Part shown: in pieces, positions 36,701 through 46,885 of the stretch
Position numbering within the stretch: position 1 is the stretch's first letter
Layout of the letters: each line of letters opens with the position of its first letter
From: Hordeum vulgare subsp. vulgare
Lineage: Eukaryota; Streptophyta; Magnoliopsida; Poales; Poaceae
Direction of reading: 5' to 3'
Assembly: GCF_904849725.1 (NCBI RefSeq)
Contig: NC_058518.1
Location: forward strand, 419,499,081-419,563,080
DNA length: 64,000 nt
Translations under genes and position numbers: made by a program
The notes under the pieces: model-generated
Databases searched by the model: none
What the model was told of the DNA's origin: nothing
Seen by the model: the letters and a program-made list of their open reading frames with translations, nothing else

Positions 36701-36936
36701 AACAAGATCTGCGGCGTTTTCACGCGCGACACGTCAGGAGTCGTACGTTCCAAGCAGGCGACCTGGTGCTCCGAGTGGATCAGCAAAGACCTCACAAATT
36801 GGCTCCTGCCTGGGAAGGACCCTTCATCATCTCAAAGGTGCTGAACAATGGAGCATACAGACTCTACAACGTCGATAGGGAGATAGACGAGCCGCGAGCA
36901 TGGAACGGAGACCTCCTGAAGCGCTTCTACACGTGA
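33724..36936 (+). CDS. pol of E: reverse transcriptase, RNase H, integrase
   Basis: Open from just after the TAG at 33721-33723 to the stop at 36934-36936. The first ATG is 33787 (MPGVPREL), used for numbering (1049 aa). RT shows LLDAYSGYHQI and YMDD at residues 174-177. RNase H has D462, E500 (NNEAEYEALLYG) and D524 (YGDSDLVV). Integrase has the zinc-binding pair C741/C744 with the histidine motif near 709, then the D773, D832, E868 triad with 35 residues between the last two. A C-terminal tail carries KLAPAWEGPFIISKV. All catalytic residues are present. In-frame TAGs at 33631 and 33721 separate it from gag; read-through or an intact relative would be needed for expression as a polyprotein. 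Confidence 0.95.
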   Translation, partial: EAELTQFLRENWDIFAWKPSDMPGVPRELAEHRLHVDPVARPIRERLRRSAAQKRKAIVEEVAKLLAANFIREVHHSEWLTNVVMVPKKDNSLRMCIDFKHLNKVCPKDHFPLPRIDQIVDSTAGCERLSLLDAYSGYHQIRLYGSDELKTAFITPFGCFCYITMPFGLKNAGATFMRMIQKCLLDQIGRNVEAYMDDIVVKSRKGSDLPTDLAETFANLRRYDIKLNPAKCSFGVPSGKLLCFFVSERGIDVNPETIGNIVRMERPVRIHDVQRLTGCLAAFSRFISRLGEKALPLYRLMKKSDTFEWTDEAQVAFDDLKVLLSTQPVLTAPLSKEPLLLYIAATNQVVSTVLTVEREEEGKAYKVQRPVYYISEVLTPSKQRYPHYQKLIYGIYMTAKKVAHYFQDHSVYVISDAPLSEILHNRDASGRVAKWAMEMLYCNIKFEAKKVIKSQALADFIAEWVEQQQPTHIYSAHWTMFFDGSKMLNGSGAGIVIISPKGDKLKYVLQIHFDSSNNEAEYEALLYGLRMAISLGVCRLMVYGDSDLVVNQVMKEWDVRNPTMTTYCNAVRKLEKKFEGLELHHVLRLKNQAADELAKLGSTRRPIPSDVFLEHLHLPSVKEDPFTEEPVQPKSSTDPTEVDVPAVVDLVMEILAVIPDWTVPIIAYILRQELPEDEVQSRQIVRRSKSFTVIDGQLYKESVSGVFQRCISPEEGQLILEDIHSGTCGHHASSRAIVAKAFRAGFFWLQANEMAKDMVDRCEGCQFYSNKSHKPTSALKTIPLVWPFAVWGLDIVGPFKTGQGGYTHLLVAVDKFTKWIEAKPIKKLDASTAVKFVRDIIFRFGVPHSIITDNGTNFDSDRFKGLCTSQGIRVDFASVAHPHSNGQAERANGLILQGLKPRLLREIGHAAGAWVTELPLVLWGLRTTPNRSTGRSPFFLVYGAEAVLPSDLLHNAPRVELFSEAEAEEARQDGVDLLEEEREMALTRSTIYQQDLRRFHARHVRSRTFQAGDLVLRVDQQRPHKLAPAWEGPFIISKVLNNGAYRLYNVDREIDEPRAWNGDLLKRFYT

Positions 36937-37046
36937 CCGTCGACTGAAGCAATGTAAAGAACAACTATTGGTGAAATACTATAAAGCAGATTGAGTTTTT
37001 TGCAAGTTCAAAGTTCTTCCACAGTCGCAGACTCCGGTCTAAAAAA

Positions 37047-38200
37047 AACTTAGGTGCGATCCAGAATTGCCTAAGTATTAACCCTCTCCAATGTGCACTT
37101 AACGTCACACTCGGGGACTTAGCTGCGATCCAGAATCGCCTAAGTATGAAATTTCTCCGAGTGTGCACTTAACGTCACACTTGGGGACTTAGCTGCGATC
37201 CAGAATTGCCTAAGTATGAAATTTCTCCGAGTGTGCACTTAACGTCACACTCAGGGACTTAGCTGCGATCCAGAATCGCCTAAGTATGAAATTTCTCCGA
37301 GTGGGCACTTAACGTCACACTCGGGGACTTAGCTGCGATCCAGAATCGCCTAAGTATTAACCCTCTCCAAGTGTGCACTTAACGTCACACTCGGGGACTT
37401 AGCTGCGATCCAGAATCGCTTAAGTATGAAATTTCTCCGAGTGTGCACTTAACGTCACACTTGGGGACTTAGCTGCGATCCAGAATCGCCTAACTATGAA
37501 ATTTCTCCGAGTGTGCACTTAACGTCACACTCGGGGACTTAGCTGCGATCCAGAATTGCCTAAGTATGAAATTTCTCCGAGTGGGCACTTAACGTCACAC
37601 TCGGGGACTTAGCTGCGATCCAGAATCGCCTAAGTATGAAATTTCTCCGAGTGCGCACTTAACGTCACACTCGGGGACTTAGCTGCGATCCAGAATCGCC
37701 TAAGTATGAATTTCTCCGAGTGTGCACTTAACGTCACACTCGGGGACTTAGCTGCGATCCAGAATCGCCTAAGTATGAACTTTCTCCGAGTGTGCACTTA
37801 ACGTCACACTCGGGGACTTAGCTGCGACCCAGAATCGCCTAAGTATGAAATTTCTCCGAGTGTGCACTTAACGTCACACTCGGGGACTTAGCTGCGATCC
37901 AGAATCGCCTAAGTATGAACTTTCTTCGAGTGTGCACTTAACGTCACACTCGGGGACTTAGCTGTGACCCAGAATCGCCTAAGTATGAAATTTCTCCGAG
38001 TGTGCACTTAACGTCACCCTCGGAGACTTAGCTGCGATCCAGAATCGCCTAAGTATGAACTTTTTCCGAGTGTGCACTTAATGTCACACTCGGGGACTTA
38101 GCTGCGATCACGAATTGCCTAAGTATTAACTTTCTTCGAGTGTGCACTTAATGCCACACTCGGGGACTTAGATGCGATGCAGAATCGCCTAAGCACCCAC
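37047..38200 (+). repeat. Tandem array, 17 copies of a 70-bp unit
   Basis: Unit start ACTTAGCTGCGATCCAGAAT, with AACGTCACACTCGGGG near its end. Spacing is almost exactly 70 bp (69 once, near 37710). Copies are highly similar; the first and last are most diverged. The array lies right after the pol stop and before the 3' end of the antisense gene. Confidence 0.92.
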
Positions 38201-38224
38201 ATGCCTTCGACTGTATCCTACAGG

Positions 38225-38630
38225 TACAGTCGGGTAATCAACTGACAACTACATGAGTTGCAGACCCTCACTGAAGCTCATGTGGATGTCAAAACAACTA
38301 ACAACTACATGAGTTGCCGACCCTCATTGAGGCTCATGTGGTGGTCAAAACGACTGACATCTACATGAGTTGCGGACCCTCATTGAGGCTCATGTGGAGG
38401 TCAAAACAACTGACTTCTACATGAGTTGCAGACCCTCATTGAGGCTCATGTGGATGTCAAAAGAACTGACAACTACATCAGTACCAACTCGCCCCGAGTG
38501 CGACCTGATAGTCGCACTCGACAACCTAGCGGCGATCCTACTGATCCACTCGGTGACAATACAGATCCAATCAGAAATTCCACGGACCCTCAATGAGGCT
38601 CATGCAGATGTCAAGACAACTGACATGTTC
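38225..38630 (+). repeat. Second tandem array, about 56-bp unit
   Basis: Four to five copies of a unit containing CTACATGAGTTGC and GAGGCTCATGTGG, then a partial copy near 38580-38625 after a spacer. Adjacent to the 70-bp array. Confidence 0.85.
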
Positions 38631-38844
38631 CGAATGTTTGCCTTTGGCTTCACCAAGAAACGCCAAACAAAAACTTGAGTCAAAATTGCAACAGAAGAGC
38701 AAAAGATTCGATTCAAAGTTCAACCAAAGATAGTGCCTCGGTGTGGATCAAGCTTACCCACACCGAAACAAGAATGTGACGGCCAACAGCAGTGGCCAAA
38801 GTTTCTTACAAATCAACACTCGGCATACCGAGGATGAAGTTTTC

Positions 38845-41800
38845 TTACGCGTTGTCTGGAGTAGTGCGAGGACTGGAGGGCTCTACGAAGGTGTCCAGGT
38901 CGATACCGTCGACGATGCGGGTAGCACTCTCAAGGAAAGTTTCCATGAAGTCTTCGAATCGAAGTTTCTTCGTGTTGGCCACCTTCAATGTCTTCAACTT
39001 CTCCTCGCGCACCTCCTTGCAATGGACTCGGACCAGGGAGAGAGCAACATCTGCACCACAACGAGCTGCAGATTTCTTCCACGACTGCACTCGGTTCGGA
39101 ATCTCCTCCAGTCGAGCCATCAGGTTCTCCATCTCTTGTCACGCTCATCTTCTGGCCAAAGCTCCTTGTCGATTCGGCCGACGACTTCTCTCAGTCGACC
39201 GATGAAAGGGCCAACTTTGCCCACGCGGATGTGCGCCCGGAGCAGATCCCGATGGGCGTCCTCGCTGAGTGGCACGTTATCGCGAATCGACCGCTCCACG
39301 TCAGCCGCTTCAACTTCAACATCAATGCAAAAATCTGCAACAGAAGGACAAGCAAACAATAAGCGCCGAGTGTGACGCACATAGGACAAGCACTCGGCAA
39401 AAAACAGGACTTACCAGCCAGACGCGTCATCATCTGTCGAGCCGAGTCGCTGACGTATTTCTCCTGAGCTATGCATCGTTTGTTCAGCACGTCCATCTGC
39501 CCCATCAGAGCACTCCTTTGTTTCCCCATCTTTTCAACTTCCTCAGTCAGCATTTTGTTCGCTTCACGAGCCTCCTCCAACGACTTCTCTCGCTCCGCCA
39601 GAACCACCTTCATACCATCCATTGCAAGCAGTGCCGCATCCCGCTCACCAGCAAACTGAATCTTCTTCGCCCTCAGAGTCTCATATGCTGTCCCCATTTC
39701 ACAAGTTTTCTGCCAGCGAGCACCAAGAGACAATCAGATAATTCAACAATAAAAGTCTAAGTTCTTCAGACCCGTGCCGACGCAAGCAGTCGACAGCGGT
39801 CTCGGGGACTACACCCAGTGGGTTCACTGAGAGTGACCCCACTGGCATGCAACTCAAGCAGGCCCGCCCTATTGAGATACATGTTACCACCTACTCCTAC
39901 GAGGCCAATACTACCCGACCTGAGTACAAATTACTCTCGGGGACTCTTACAGTAAGTGCACTACGAGTGCCACAACTGCTCGCAGTCGGTCATATTATTT
40001 ACAGACCTGACCAAAGCAAAGACAATATGTATAAACACAACTGCCGGTGCAAGCACTCGACAGAAGTCTCGGGGACTACACCCACTGGGTTCACTCAGAG
40101 TGAACCCATTGCAAACAACAGATGCTATCCAAAAACACCCAGTGGGTTACAAGAGAAAAGTAAATACTTACTAGCCCACTTACTCGGATATCATCCCGCA
40201 GCTCCAAGCTCCGCTGGTACAAGGATGCGACGGAGTCGTAGGCCCTCTTGGCTTCCCCAGCCATCAGCTCCGCCTGCACCATGGCTCCCTTGGCCGCTCC
40301 CACCTGCTCCTCCGAGAGACGCTAGATGTTGAACTCGACATTCGATGAACCTGGCATCGTCGGAAGTTCCTGAGGCATCCCAAGGTCCGCTCCAGTCGGC
40401 TCTTCAACAACCAGCGCCGGTTCAGTCGGCGGCACGTCGGTGGCGAGAGTAGCAACAGGCGGAGCAGCCTCAAGAACAGGCTCCGCAGCTTGTTCAGCTC
40501 TCCCCTGATCACCCTCATCCACGCAAATCGCCCCTGGTAGACCGAACGAAGCAAGATCTTAGAAAAGGAAAGAGGCAGGACCTATGATAGAATTCGAGAC
40601 GCGATAGTATAAAACACTCGGAGTCACTACAACGCACCTGGCTGGGACGAGACGACGTTGTCCGTGTCCATGGGGTCGTCCTCCTGGTACGCCGGAGAGG
40701 TGGCAGAAGTAGCGACTCTGTCGAGTAAAATCCATTCGACCAATAAACAGGAGTTCACTCGGATATCAGAAGAAATTAGAAGATCGATGCACTTACGTGG
40801 AGGTGACGGGGACAGCAACCCTCATCCGCGGCAGAGCCTTCCGAGGCTTGGGCCCACTCGGTTTGGCCGCCTTAGAAGACTGACCCACGGACTCGACAGC
40901 AGCGTCCCTGGCCCTCTTGGTGCTCCGAGCACTCGGAACCGCGGGAGCAGCAGGCGGAGCACTCGAAGATGTCGGTGGAGCCGAGGGAACCACAGGTTCA
41001 TGTCGACGCTTGGTCCGGTGCTCTGGCGGCGGAGGCGGCGAGTCCTGCTCTTCGTCAACCTCCCCTTCTTCACCAGACTCCTCCTCCGTCTCCCCACTGT
41101 CGGAGACGTACTCGCCACTCTCCACGCTGCCCTCTTGGCTGCCTTCTTCCTCCTCCTCGTCCGGGTTCCCGTTCGAGACAGGAGAAAACCAGTTGGTCCA
41201 CTTCTGCATGAAATACAGTCGGCGACATCAAGCGGCAGACAGAGATTCTAGAAAGCGATAAAACTAAAACAGATACGTGCACTCGACACATGGTACTCAC
41301 CTGATTCGGAGGAGGATTGTCCGCGCTGAAAGCCCTCACTCGCCGAGACCCTCTGGGGTTCTCGCAGGCGCCTGTGATCTGGAGCACCCACGACGCCACC
41401 TTCTCCTCGGTCACGCCCAAGACGTTAGTCCGAGTGGAGTCCTCGGTCCCCGAGTAGTGCCACATGGCATGGTCGCGAGCCTGCAGTGGTTGTATGCGCC
41501 GACCAAGGAAAGTCTCCAGCAATTCCATGCCGGTGACTCCCCTCCTGACGACGTCTACGAGTGCGTCGACCAAGGGCTAGATGTCGAGCTTCTCCGCCTT
41601 CGTGAGCGCGAGCTGCTTAGGTGGAGCGGGACGATCAAGGCTAAAAGGGGGCAACCCTGAATAGGCGTTCGGACAAGCAACGTCTTGGCAGTAGAACCAC
41701 GTCGACTGCCAGTTCCTGACCGACTCGCTCAGCTGAAGAGCAGGATAACTACTCCGACACTTTTTCTGGAAACCTAAGCGTCGTTTGATGGTTTGGGAAC

Positions 41801-42238
41801 TAGCAGAAAATATGTGCTTGAACAACCCCCAATGGGGGGGCAGCCGATGAAACACTCGCACATAACGATGAAAGCAGAGAGATGGGCAACAACATTCGGA
41901 GGAAAGTGGTGAAGCTGTGCCCCGAAGTGGTTCATGATGCCCTTAAAGAAAGGATGCGGGGGCAGGGAGAAACCTCGGTAGACATGGCTGAGCAGCAAGA
42001 CGCGCTCCCCTTCCCGGGGTGCCAGCTCGACCTCGTTCTCAGCCGACAGCCTCCAAGACGTGTGGACGATCATCCCATCCTCCACCAGCTGCAGCAGATC
42101 CCCCTCCGTCACCATAGAGGGGAGGAAGTCGCCTTGAATCCACCCCGCCGGCAACGGCCGCTGCCGCCGCTGAGCAGGAGCCGCCGCCTTCCCCTTCTTC
42201 TTCCTCGCCTCCATCTTGCTGGTTTGACCCTTGGTCAT
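38845..42238 (-). pseudogene. Antisense six-exon gene in E (PF04195-type 'putative gypsy type transposon' protein)
   Basis: Read on the minus strand: exon 1 42238-41301, exon 2 41203-40797, exon 3 40717-40638, exon 4 40533-40184, exon 5 39709-39415, exon 6 39334-38845. Donors include CAG|GTGAGT, CAC|GTAAGT and CGA|GTAAGT; acceptors include ATGCAG, GACAG, TTGCAG. The exons join in phase to about 850 codons. Exon 1 resembles the plant PF04195 family (FFKGIMNHFGAQLHHFPPN). Exon 2 is acidic, then Pro/Ala/Lys-rich. Exons 4-6 are helical, probably coiled coil (ANKMLTEEVEKMGKQRSAL). Lesions: one base lost in a C7 run (41836-41842), TAG at 40324-40322, and a frameshift near 39130. The biochemical role is unknown. 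Confidence 0.75.
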
Positions 42239-42560
42239 GGCGGAAGTTGCAAGTTCGCGGAGAGAGAGGAGGAGTGGGGAGGTTAGGTGCGCTGGAGGAG
42301 GCAAGGAGGACAAAGCAACGGCAAAAGATCCGACGGGCGTAACGAAAAACCCTCGCCGCTGGGATTTAAATAAGGTTCCGACTGGGCCGTTGACAGGTGG
42401 CCCCAAAACCTTATCCCCCGACCGACCGCGGCGATATCAGTGGAGAAGTTGAAGGCGCAAGAATCGAGGCGTCAGGCGCTACTCGAGCGCGCTGGCGTCA
42501 TCCCCGCTGAGCGCGCGGAAACCGAAATTTGAGGATCCCGGAAAATCCGCTGCTGTCAGC
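42239..42560 (-). promoter_or_regulatory. Probable promoter and leader of the antisense gene
   Basis: A TATA-like TTATTTAAAT (42373-42364, minus strand) lies about 125 bp upstream of the ATG at 42238, which suits a separate promoter. The 42561-42756 stretch before the LTR shows no gene. Confidence 0.5.
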
Positions 42561-42756
42561 TGACTGGTCGCGTCAAGAGATACCCTGGGAGCACTCGGTT
42601 TCCGACAGTTTGTTCCACAAAGATTTCCACTCGGATCGTTGGTGAGAGAAGATAAAATGGATCGAGGCAGACAACGCCAAAGTCACATCCGTTCCAGTCG
42701 GATCCAAACTTCAAGCACCGCTTCGTCGTTCCAACCCCAATCCATTCGAGGACTAA

Positions 42757-43314
42757 TGATGGGGTTATAGTCCTAGGGTAGGGTCATAGCCCTGCCCTGT
42801 AGGTCCTACCCAAGGACTACCCCTCACAAAGGACAAGGCCCTTAGTCAGCTCCGACTGAATTAAGGAGTCCCCATCATCTAGTCGGTAACAGGTCCTCGA
42901 TCATCCAGTCGGAGACTAGCATTCGGAGGATATCAAGCTAACCGACTGGATACTACTCGGTACATCGTAACCCCCCTCGAGGGAAACGGTCGTACGTTTC
43001 TAGGTGCATTTATTAGCATTTAGGGCGTACGTTACCTCTAACGTACGCATTCAATCGCCACTACTCCACCCCTGTACCGGAACCGTTGTGGAGGGCAGCG
43101 CACTCTATATAAGCCACCCTCCCCCGCTGGTAGAGGGGTTAGCAACTCATTGTATTCCATATTTCCACTCGACAACAAGCTCCCTGAGCACTGAGACATA
43201 GGGCTATTACCTCCACCGCAGAGGGGCCTGAACTCATACAACCTCGCCGTAGCTAAGGCTCTGCCCATCCTTTTCGTACCCTACACATCTACTGTCAAGC
43301 TTATACCCATGACA
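42757..43314 (+). repeat. 3' LTR of E (558 bp, complete)
   Basis: Starts TGATGGGGTTATAGTCC and ends CCCATGACA. TATA box CTCTATATAAGCC near 43107. A palindrome like that of the 5' copy is at 43025-43048. The following TCTCCCCCTCTGAATCC is the reversed ORF3 of S. Confidence 0.93.
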
Positions 43315-43660
43315 TCTCCCCCTCTGAATCCTGAGAAGACATCTTGCCCTAAATCTGCGGCAGAAAAGAGGCTCGAAACGAAAACAGAGGAAATCTGCGT
43401 GATACGAGGGTCAGACCTTACGGGAGAATATATAATGATTTTTTTCCAGACTAGTAGGAGTACTCCGCAAGAAAACAGAGTCAGGGAGGCACACGAGGTG
43501 GCCACAAGCTCCCCAGGCGCGGCCAGGGGGTGGCCCGCGCCTGGCAGGCTTGTCGCCTCCTCGTGCGCTTTCCGGACTACTTCAATTTTTTCTATTTTTT
43601 CAAAAATTCCAAAAGAGAGAAAAAATCCTACTGGTAAAGTTTTGCAGTCTGTTTACTTAC
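43315..43660 (-). other. ORF3 start and predicted intron of S (306 nt)
   Basis: The minus-strand donor is TCA|GTAAGT (GT at 43660-43659). The acceptor is GCCGCAG at 43355, then ATT TAG GGC AAG ATG, so ORF3 starts at 43342. After nine codons (MSSQDSEGE) E interrupts it. Layout and frame equal those of C and A. Confidence 0.7.
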
Positions 43661-45570
43661 TGAATCACATACCTCTTCGTTTTTGGAGTCTGAAACAAGC
43701 TAATAAATATACCTTAGGTACTCCTCCGGAGTTATGGTATTGATAATATTGCTTTAGAAATTTATGGGAGTACCTGAGATATAATGCTTGATTCTCTGCC
43801 CATTTACCACTCTCGGAAAATTACCTTCCGTGTTGTTGATCTTGATAGCACCGGAACGATATACTTCCTCAACAATATAGGGACCTTCCCATTTAGAGAG
43901 AAGCATGACTGCAAAAAATCTTAAAGGAGAATTATATAGCAAGACATAATCACCTACATTGAGCTCACGCTTTTGTATCCTTTTATCATGCCACCTCTTA
44001 AACTTTTCTTTGAACAACTTGGCATTCTCATATGCCTGAGCTCTCCACTCATCAAGCGAGCTAATATCAAATAACCTCTTCTCACCAGCAAGTTTGAAAT
44101 CAAAGTTGAGCTATTTGATTGCCCAATAAGCTTTATGCTCTAGCTCAAGAGGTAAATGACGTGCTTTACCGTACACCATTTTGTACGGAGACATGCCCAT
44201 GGGATTCTTATAGGCAGTTCTATAAGCCCACAGTGCATCATCGACCTTCTTAGACCAATTCTTTCTAGACCTATTGACAGTCTTTTGCAGAACTGGTTTA
44301 ATCTCTCTATTTCTTAGCTCTACTTGACCACTGGACTGAGGGTGATAGGGAGACGCAATTCTATGGTTGACATCGTACTTAGCAAGCGTTTTATGGAAAG
44401 CACCATGAATGAAATGTGAACCACCGTCGGCCATTAGATATCTATGGACTCCAAACCTTGGGAAAATAACTTCTTTAAGCATCCTGATAGAAGTGTTGTG
44501 ATCAGCACTACTGGTTGGGATAGCTTCTACCCACTTAGTGACGTAATCAATAGCAACTAGGATATGAGTATACCCGTTGGATTTTGGAAAAGGTCCCATA
44601 TAATCAAAGCCCCGGACATCAAATGGTTCAATGACAAGTGAATAGTTCATAGGCATTTCCGGACGTTTACCGATATTACCTATTCTTTGACATTCGTCAC
44701 AAGACAAGACAAACTTACGGACATCCTTGAAGAGAGTGGGCCAATAGAAACCTGATTGCAATACCTTGTGTGCAGTTCTATCTCCCGCATGGTGTCCTCC
44801 GTAGTCCTCGGAGTGACACTTCTATAGGATCTGTCCATGTTCATGTTCAGGTACACAACGTCTAATAACACCATCTACTCCTTCCTTATTAAGCTGAGGA
44901 TCATCCCAAAAGTAATGTCTCAAGTCAAAGAAGAATATCTTCTTTTGCTGGTATGTGAAACTAGGTGGTATATATTTGGCAACGATATAATTTGCATAAT
45001 CAGCATACCACGGTGCACTACGTGAAGTATTGATGACATTGAATTGCTCATCAGGAAAGCTATCATCAATAGGTTGTGCGTCATCAAGAACATTCTCCAA
45101 CCTAGACAAGTTATGTGCTACTGGGTTATTAGCACCCTTTCTGTCGACAACATGGAAATCAAATGCTTGTAGCAAGAGAACCCATCTGATAAGTCTAGGT
45201 TTAGCGTATTTCTTCTCCATGAGGTACTTAATAGCAGCGTGCTCAGTGTGAATAGTGAATTTGGAATCAACTATGTAAGACCTGAACTTTTCACATGCAA
45301 ACACGACTGCCAAAAATTCATTTTCTGTAGTAGCATAGTTTCTTTGGGCACTATCTAGAGTTTTACTAGAATAGTGAATAACATTCAACTTCTTATCAAC
45401 TCTTTGCCCTAGGACAACACCAACAGCATAATCACTAGCATCACAAATGATTTCAAAAGGTAAGTTCCAATCAGGTGGTTGAACAATAAGTGCAGTTATC
45501 AAAGCCTTCTTACGTATTTCGGAGGCTTCCTCACAATCATCGTCAAAAACTAAAGGAATATCCTTTTGCA
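43661..45570 (-). pseudogene. pol of S: end of RT, RNase H, integrase
   Basis: One frame for about 640 codons with no frameshift, broken only by stop codons (TAG at 44822 and 44111, TAA near 43754, TAG near 43705). It begins LLQKDIPLVFDDDC in the RT connection region, joined to LTR sequence at 45571. RNase H follows (CDASDYAVGVVLGQR, then TEHAAIKYLMEKK), then integrase with CDECQRIGN, first Asp in GFDYMGPF, second in LMADGGSHF, Glu in SSGQVELRN, and the C-terminal KWEGPYIVEEVY. It is better preserved than the pol of A. At least two stops fit CAG-to-TAG changes when compared with A. Confidence 0.87.
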
Positions 45571-46320
45571 AGAGAGGTAATGAGTAGCATCAAAGATCTG
45601 AACATAAACTCTTCCACCAAGTAATCCAACTAGCATCAACTACAAAGAGTAATCAACACTACTAGCAACCTTACAAGTACAAATCGGAGTCGCGAGACGG
45701 GTTACAAGAGATGAACTAGGGTTTGGAGATGAGATGGTGCTGATGAAGATGTTGATGGTGATGAGTCCCCTCCGATGAGAGTAGTGTTGGTGATGACGAT
45801 GGCGACGATTTCCCCCTCCGGGAGGGAAGTTTCCCTGACAGGATCGTCCTGCCGGAGCTCTAGATTGGTTCTGCTCAAGTTCCGCCTCGTGGCGGCGATG
45901 AATCCTCCGAAAAGCCTCCTCTCGATTTTTTCTGGAACGAAACCCTTCTTGTAGCCAAAGGGGGAGCCAAAGGGCCAAATGGGAGCCCACAAGCCCCCTA
46001 GGTGCGGCCAGGGGGAGGCTGCGCCTAGCAGGCTTGTGGCCTCCTGCTGGCGCCCCTCTCGTACTTCATCCACCCAGTATTTTTTTATAAATCCCAAAAA
46101 AAACCCACGTCGATTTTCACGGCTTTTGGAGTTGCGCAGAATATGTATCTCAAACTTGCTCCTTTTTCAGGCCAGAATTCCAACTGCCGGCATTCTCCCT
46201 CTTCATGTAAACCTTGCAAACTAAGAGAGAAAAGTCATAAGTATTGTACCTTGAAGTGTAATAACAGCCCAAAAAGCAATAAATATCAACATGAAAGCCA
46301 GATGCAAAATGGACGTATCA
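45571..46320 (-). repeat. 5' LTR of S, first 750 bp
   Basis: On the minus strand it starts TGATACGTCCATTTTGCATC at 46320 and is cut at CTACTCATTACCTCTCT, next to RT. On the right it is followed by CCTAT (46321-46325). The reading GTAATGAGTAG agrees with the 3' LTR half of S at 16188, whereas C has GTAATGCGTAG, which supports assignment to S. Confidence 0.83.
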
Positions 46321-46885
46321 CCTATGAACAAAATAAAGCTTTCACTAAGCATATCGTCGAAACAATGTTACAAGCTTATGATGAGAAACTTGAACTAGAA
46401 GTTTCTATACCTAGAAAATTGCATGATGAGTGGGAACTTACTATTAAAATCAAGCTTAAGTAATATGAATGTAATGCTTTGTGTTACCTTGGTGCTAGTA
46501 TTTTAACTATACCTGAATCTCTTTGTGATGTGCTTGGTCTCACTGATATACAAGATTGTTCCCTTAACTTGCATCTTGCAGATTCTACCATCAAGAAACC
46601 TTTGGGTAGAATAAATGATGTGCTTTTTCTTGCTAATAGGAATTATATGCGTGTAGATTTCATTGGGCTTGATCTTGAGTGCAATCCTTCTTGTCCTATT
46701 ATACTTGGTAGACCCTTTTTTACGAACTATAGGTGTCATTATTGATATGAGTGAGGAAAATGTAAGATTTCAATTCCCATTAAAGAAAGGAATGGAACAC
46801 TTCCTAGCAATAGAATTAAACCACCTTGTGAGTCTATCATGATGGCCACTTATGGACTGAATGTCAAGGATGATATCACTTGAAA
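46321..46885 (+). pseudogene. gag-protease continuation of B
   Basis: Continues the interrupted gag: YEQNKAFTKHIVETML, then SIPRKLHDEWEL, a TAA at 46461, then the protease-like domain CYLGASILTIPESL, LADSTIKKPLGRI, CNPSCPIILGRPFF, with a frameshift near 46725. Where relatives have CDLGAS, this copy has CYLGAS, so the catalytic aspartate is lost. After about 46885 the coding signal ends; no RT follows. Confidence 0.83.

Larger units (their letters stand above)
30673..43314 (+). mobile_element. Element E: Ty3/gypsy element with intact pol and an antisense gene
   Basis: Truncated 5' LTR (30673-30983), primer site (30986), gag (31051-33633), pol (33724-36936), two tandem repeat arrays (37047-38625), an antisense six-exon gene (42238-38845, minus), and 3' LTR (42757-43314). 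It sits in ORF3 of S; the right flank is TCTCC of ORF3. The left flank is lost with the first 247 bp of the 5' LTR. The 311 bp shared by the two LTRs show eight mismatches by eye (about 2.6 percent). Confidence 0.92.
15405..46320 (-). mobile_element. Element S: minus-strand A-family element inserted in B gag
   Basis: Flanked by CCTAT at 15400-15404 and 46321-46325. Read on the minus strand: the first 750 bp of the 5' LTR (46320-45571), directly fused to RT, then RNase H, integrase, the conserved intron, and the first codons of ORF3 (43342-43315), where E is inserted. The far end of the 3' LTR is at 16188-15405, interrupted by element C. The primer site, gag, protease, most of RT, the 3' UTR and the first half of the 3' LTR are missing. 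All remaining parts are in the right order and orientation for one element carrying two secondary insertions and two deletions. Confidence 0.8.

Noticed and set aside
37047..38200. CRISPR-like array
   Set aside because: Units are contiguous 70-bp repeats without unique spacers, in plant retrotransposon DNA.
38743..39760. Plus-strand ORFs of 120-210 codons in the 3' part of E
   Set aside because: They are complements of the antisense exons, which have helical protein character, in-phase joins and splice sites on the minus strand.
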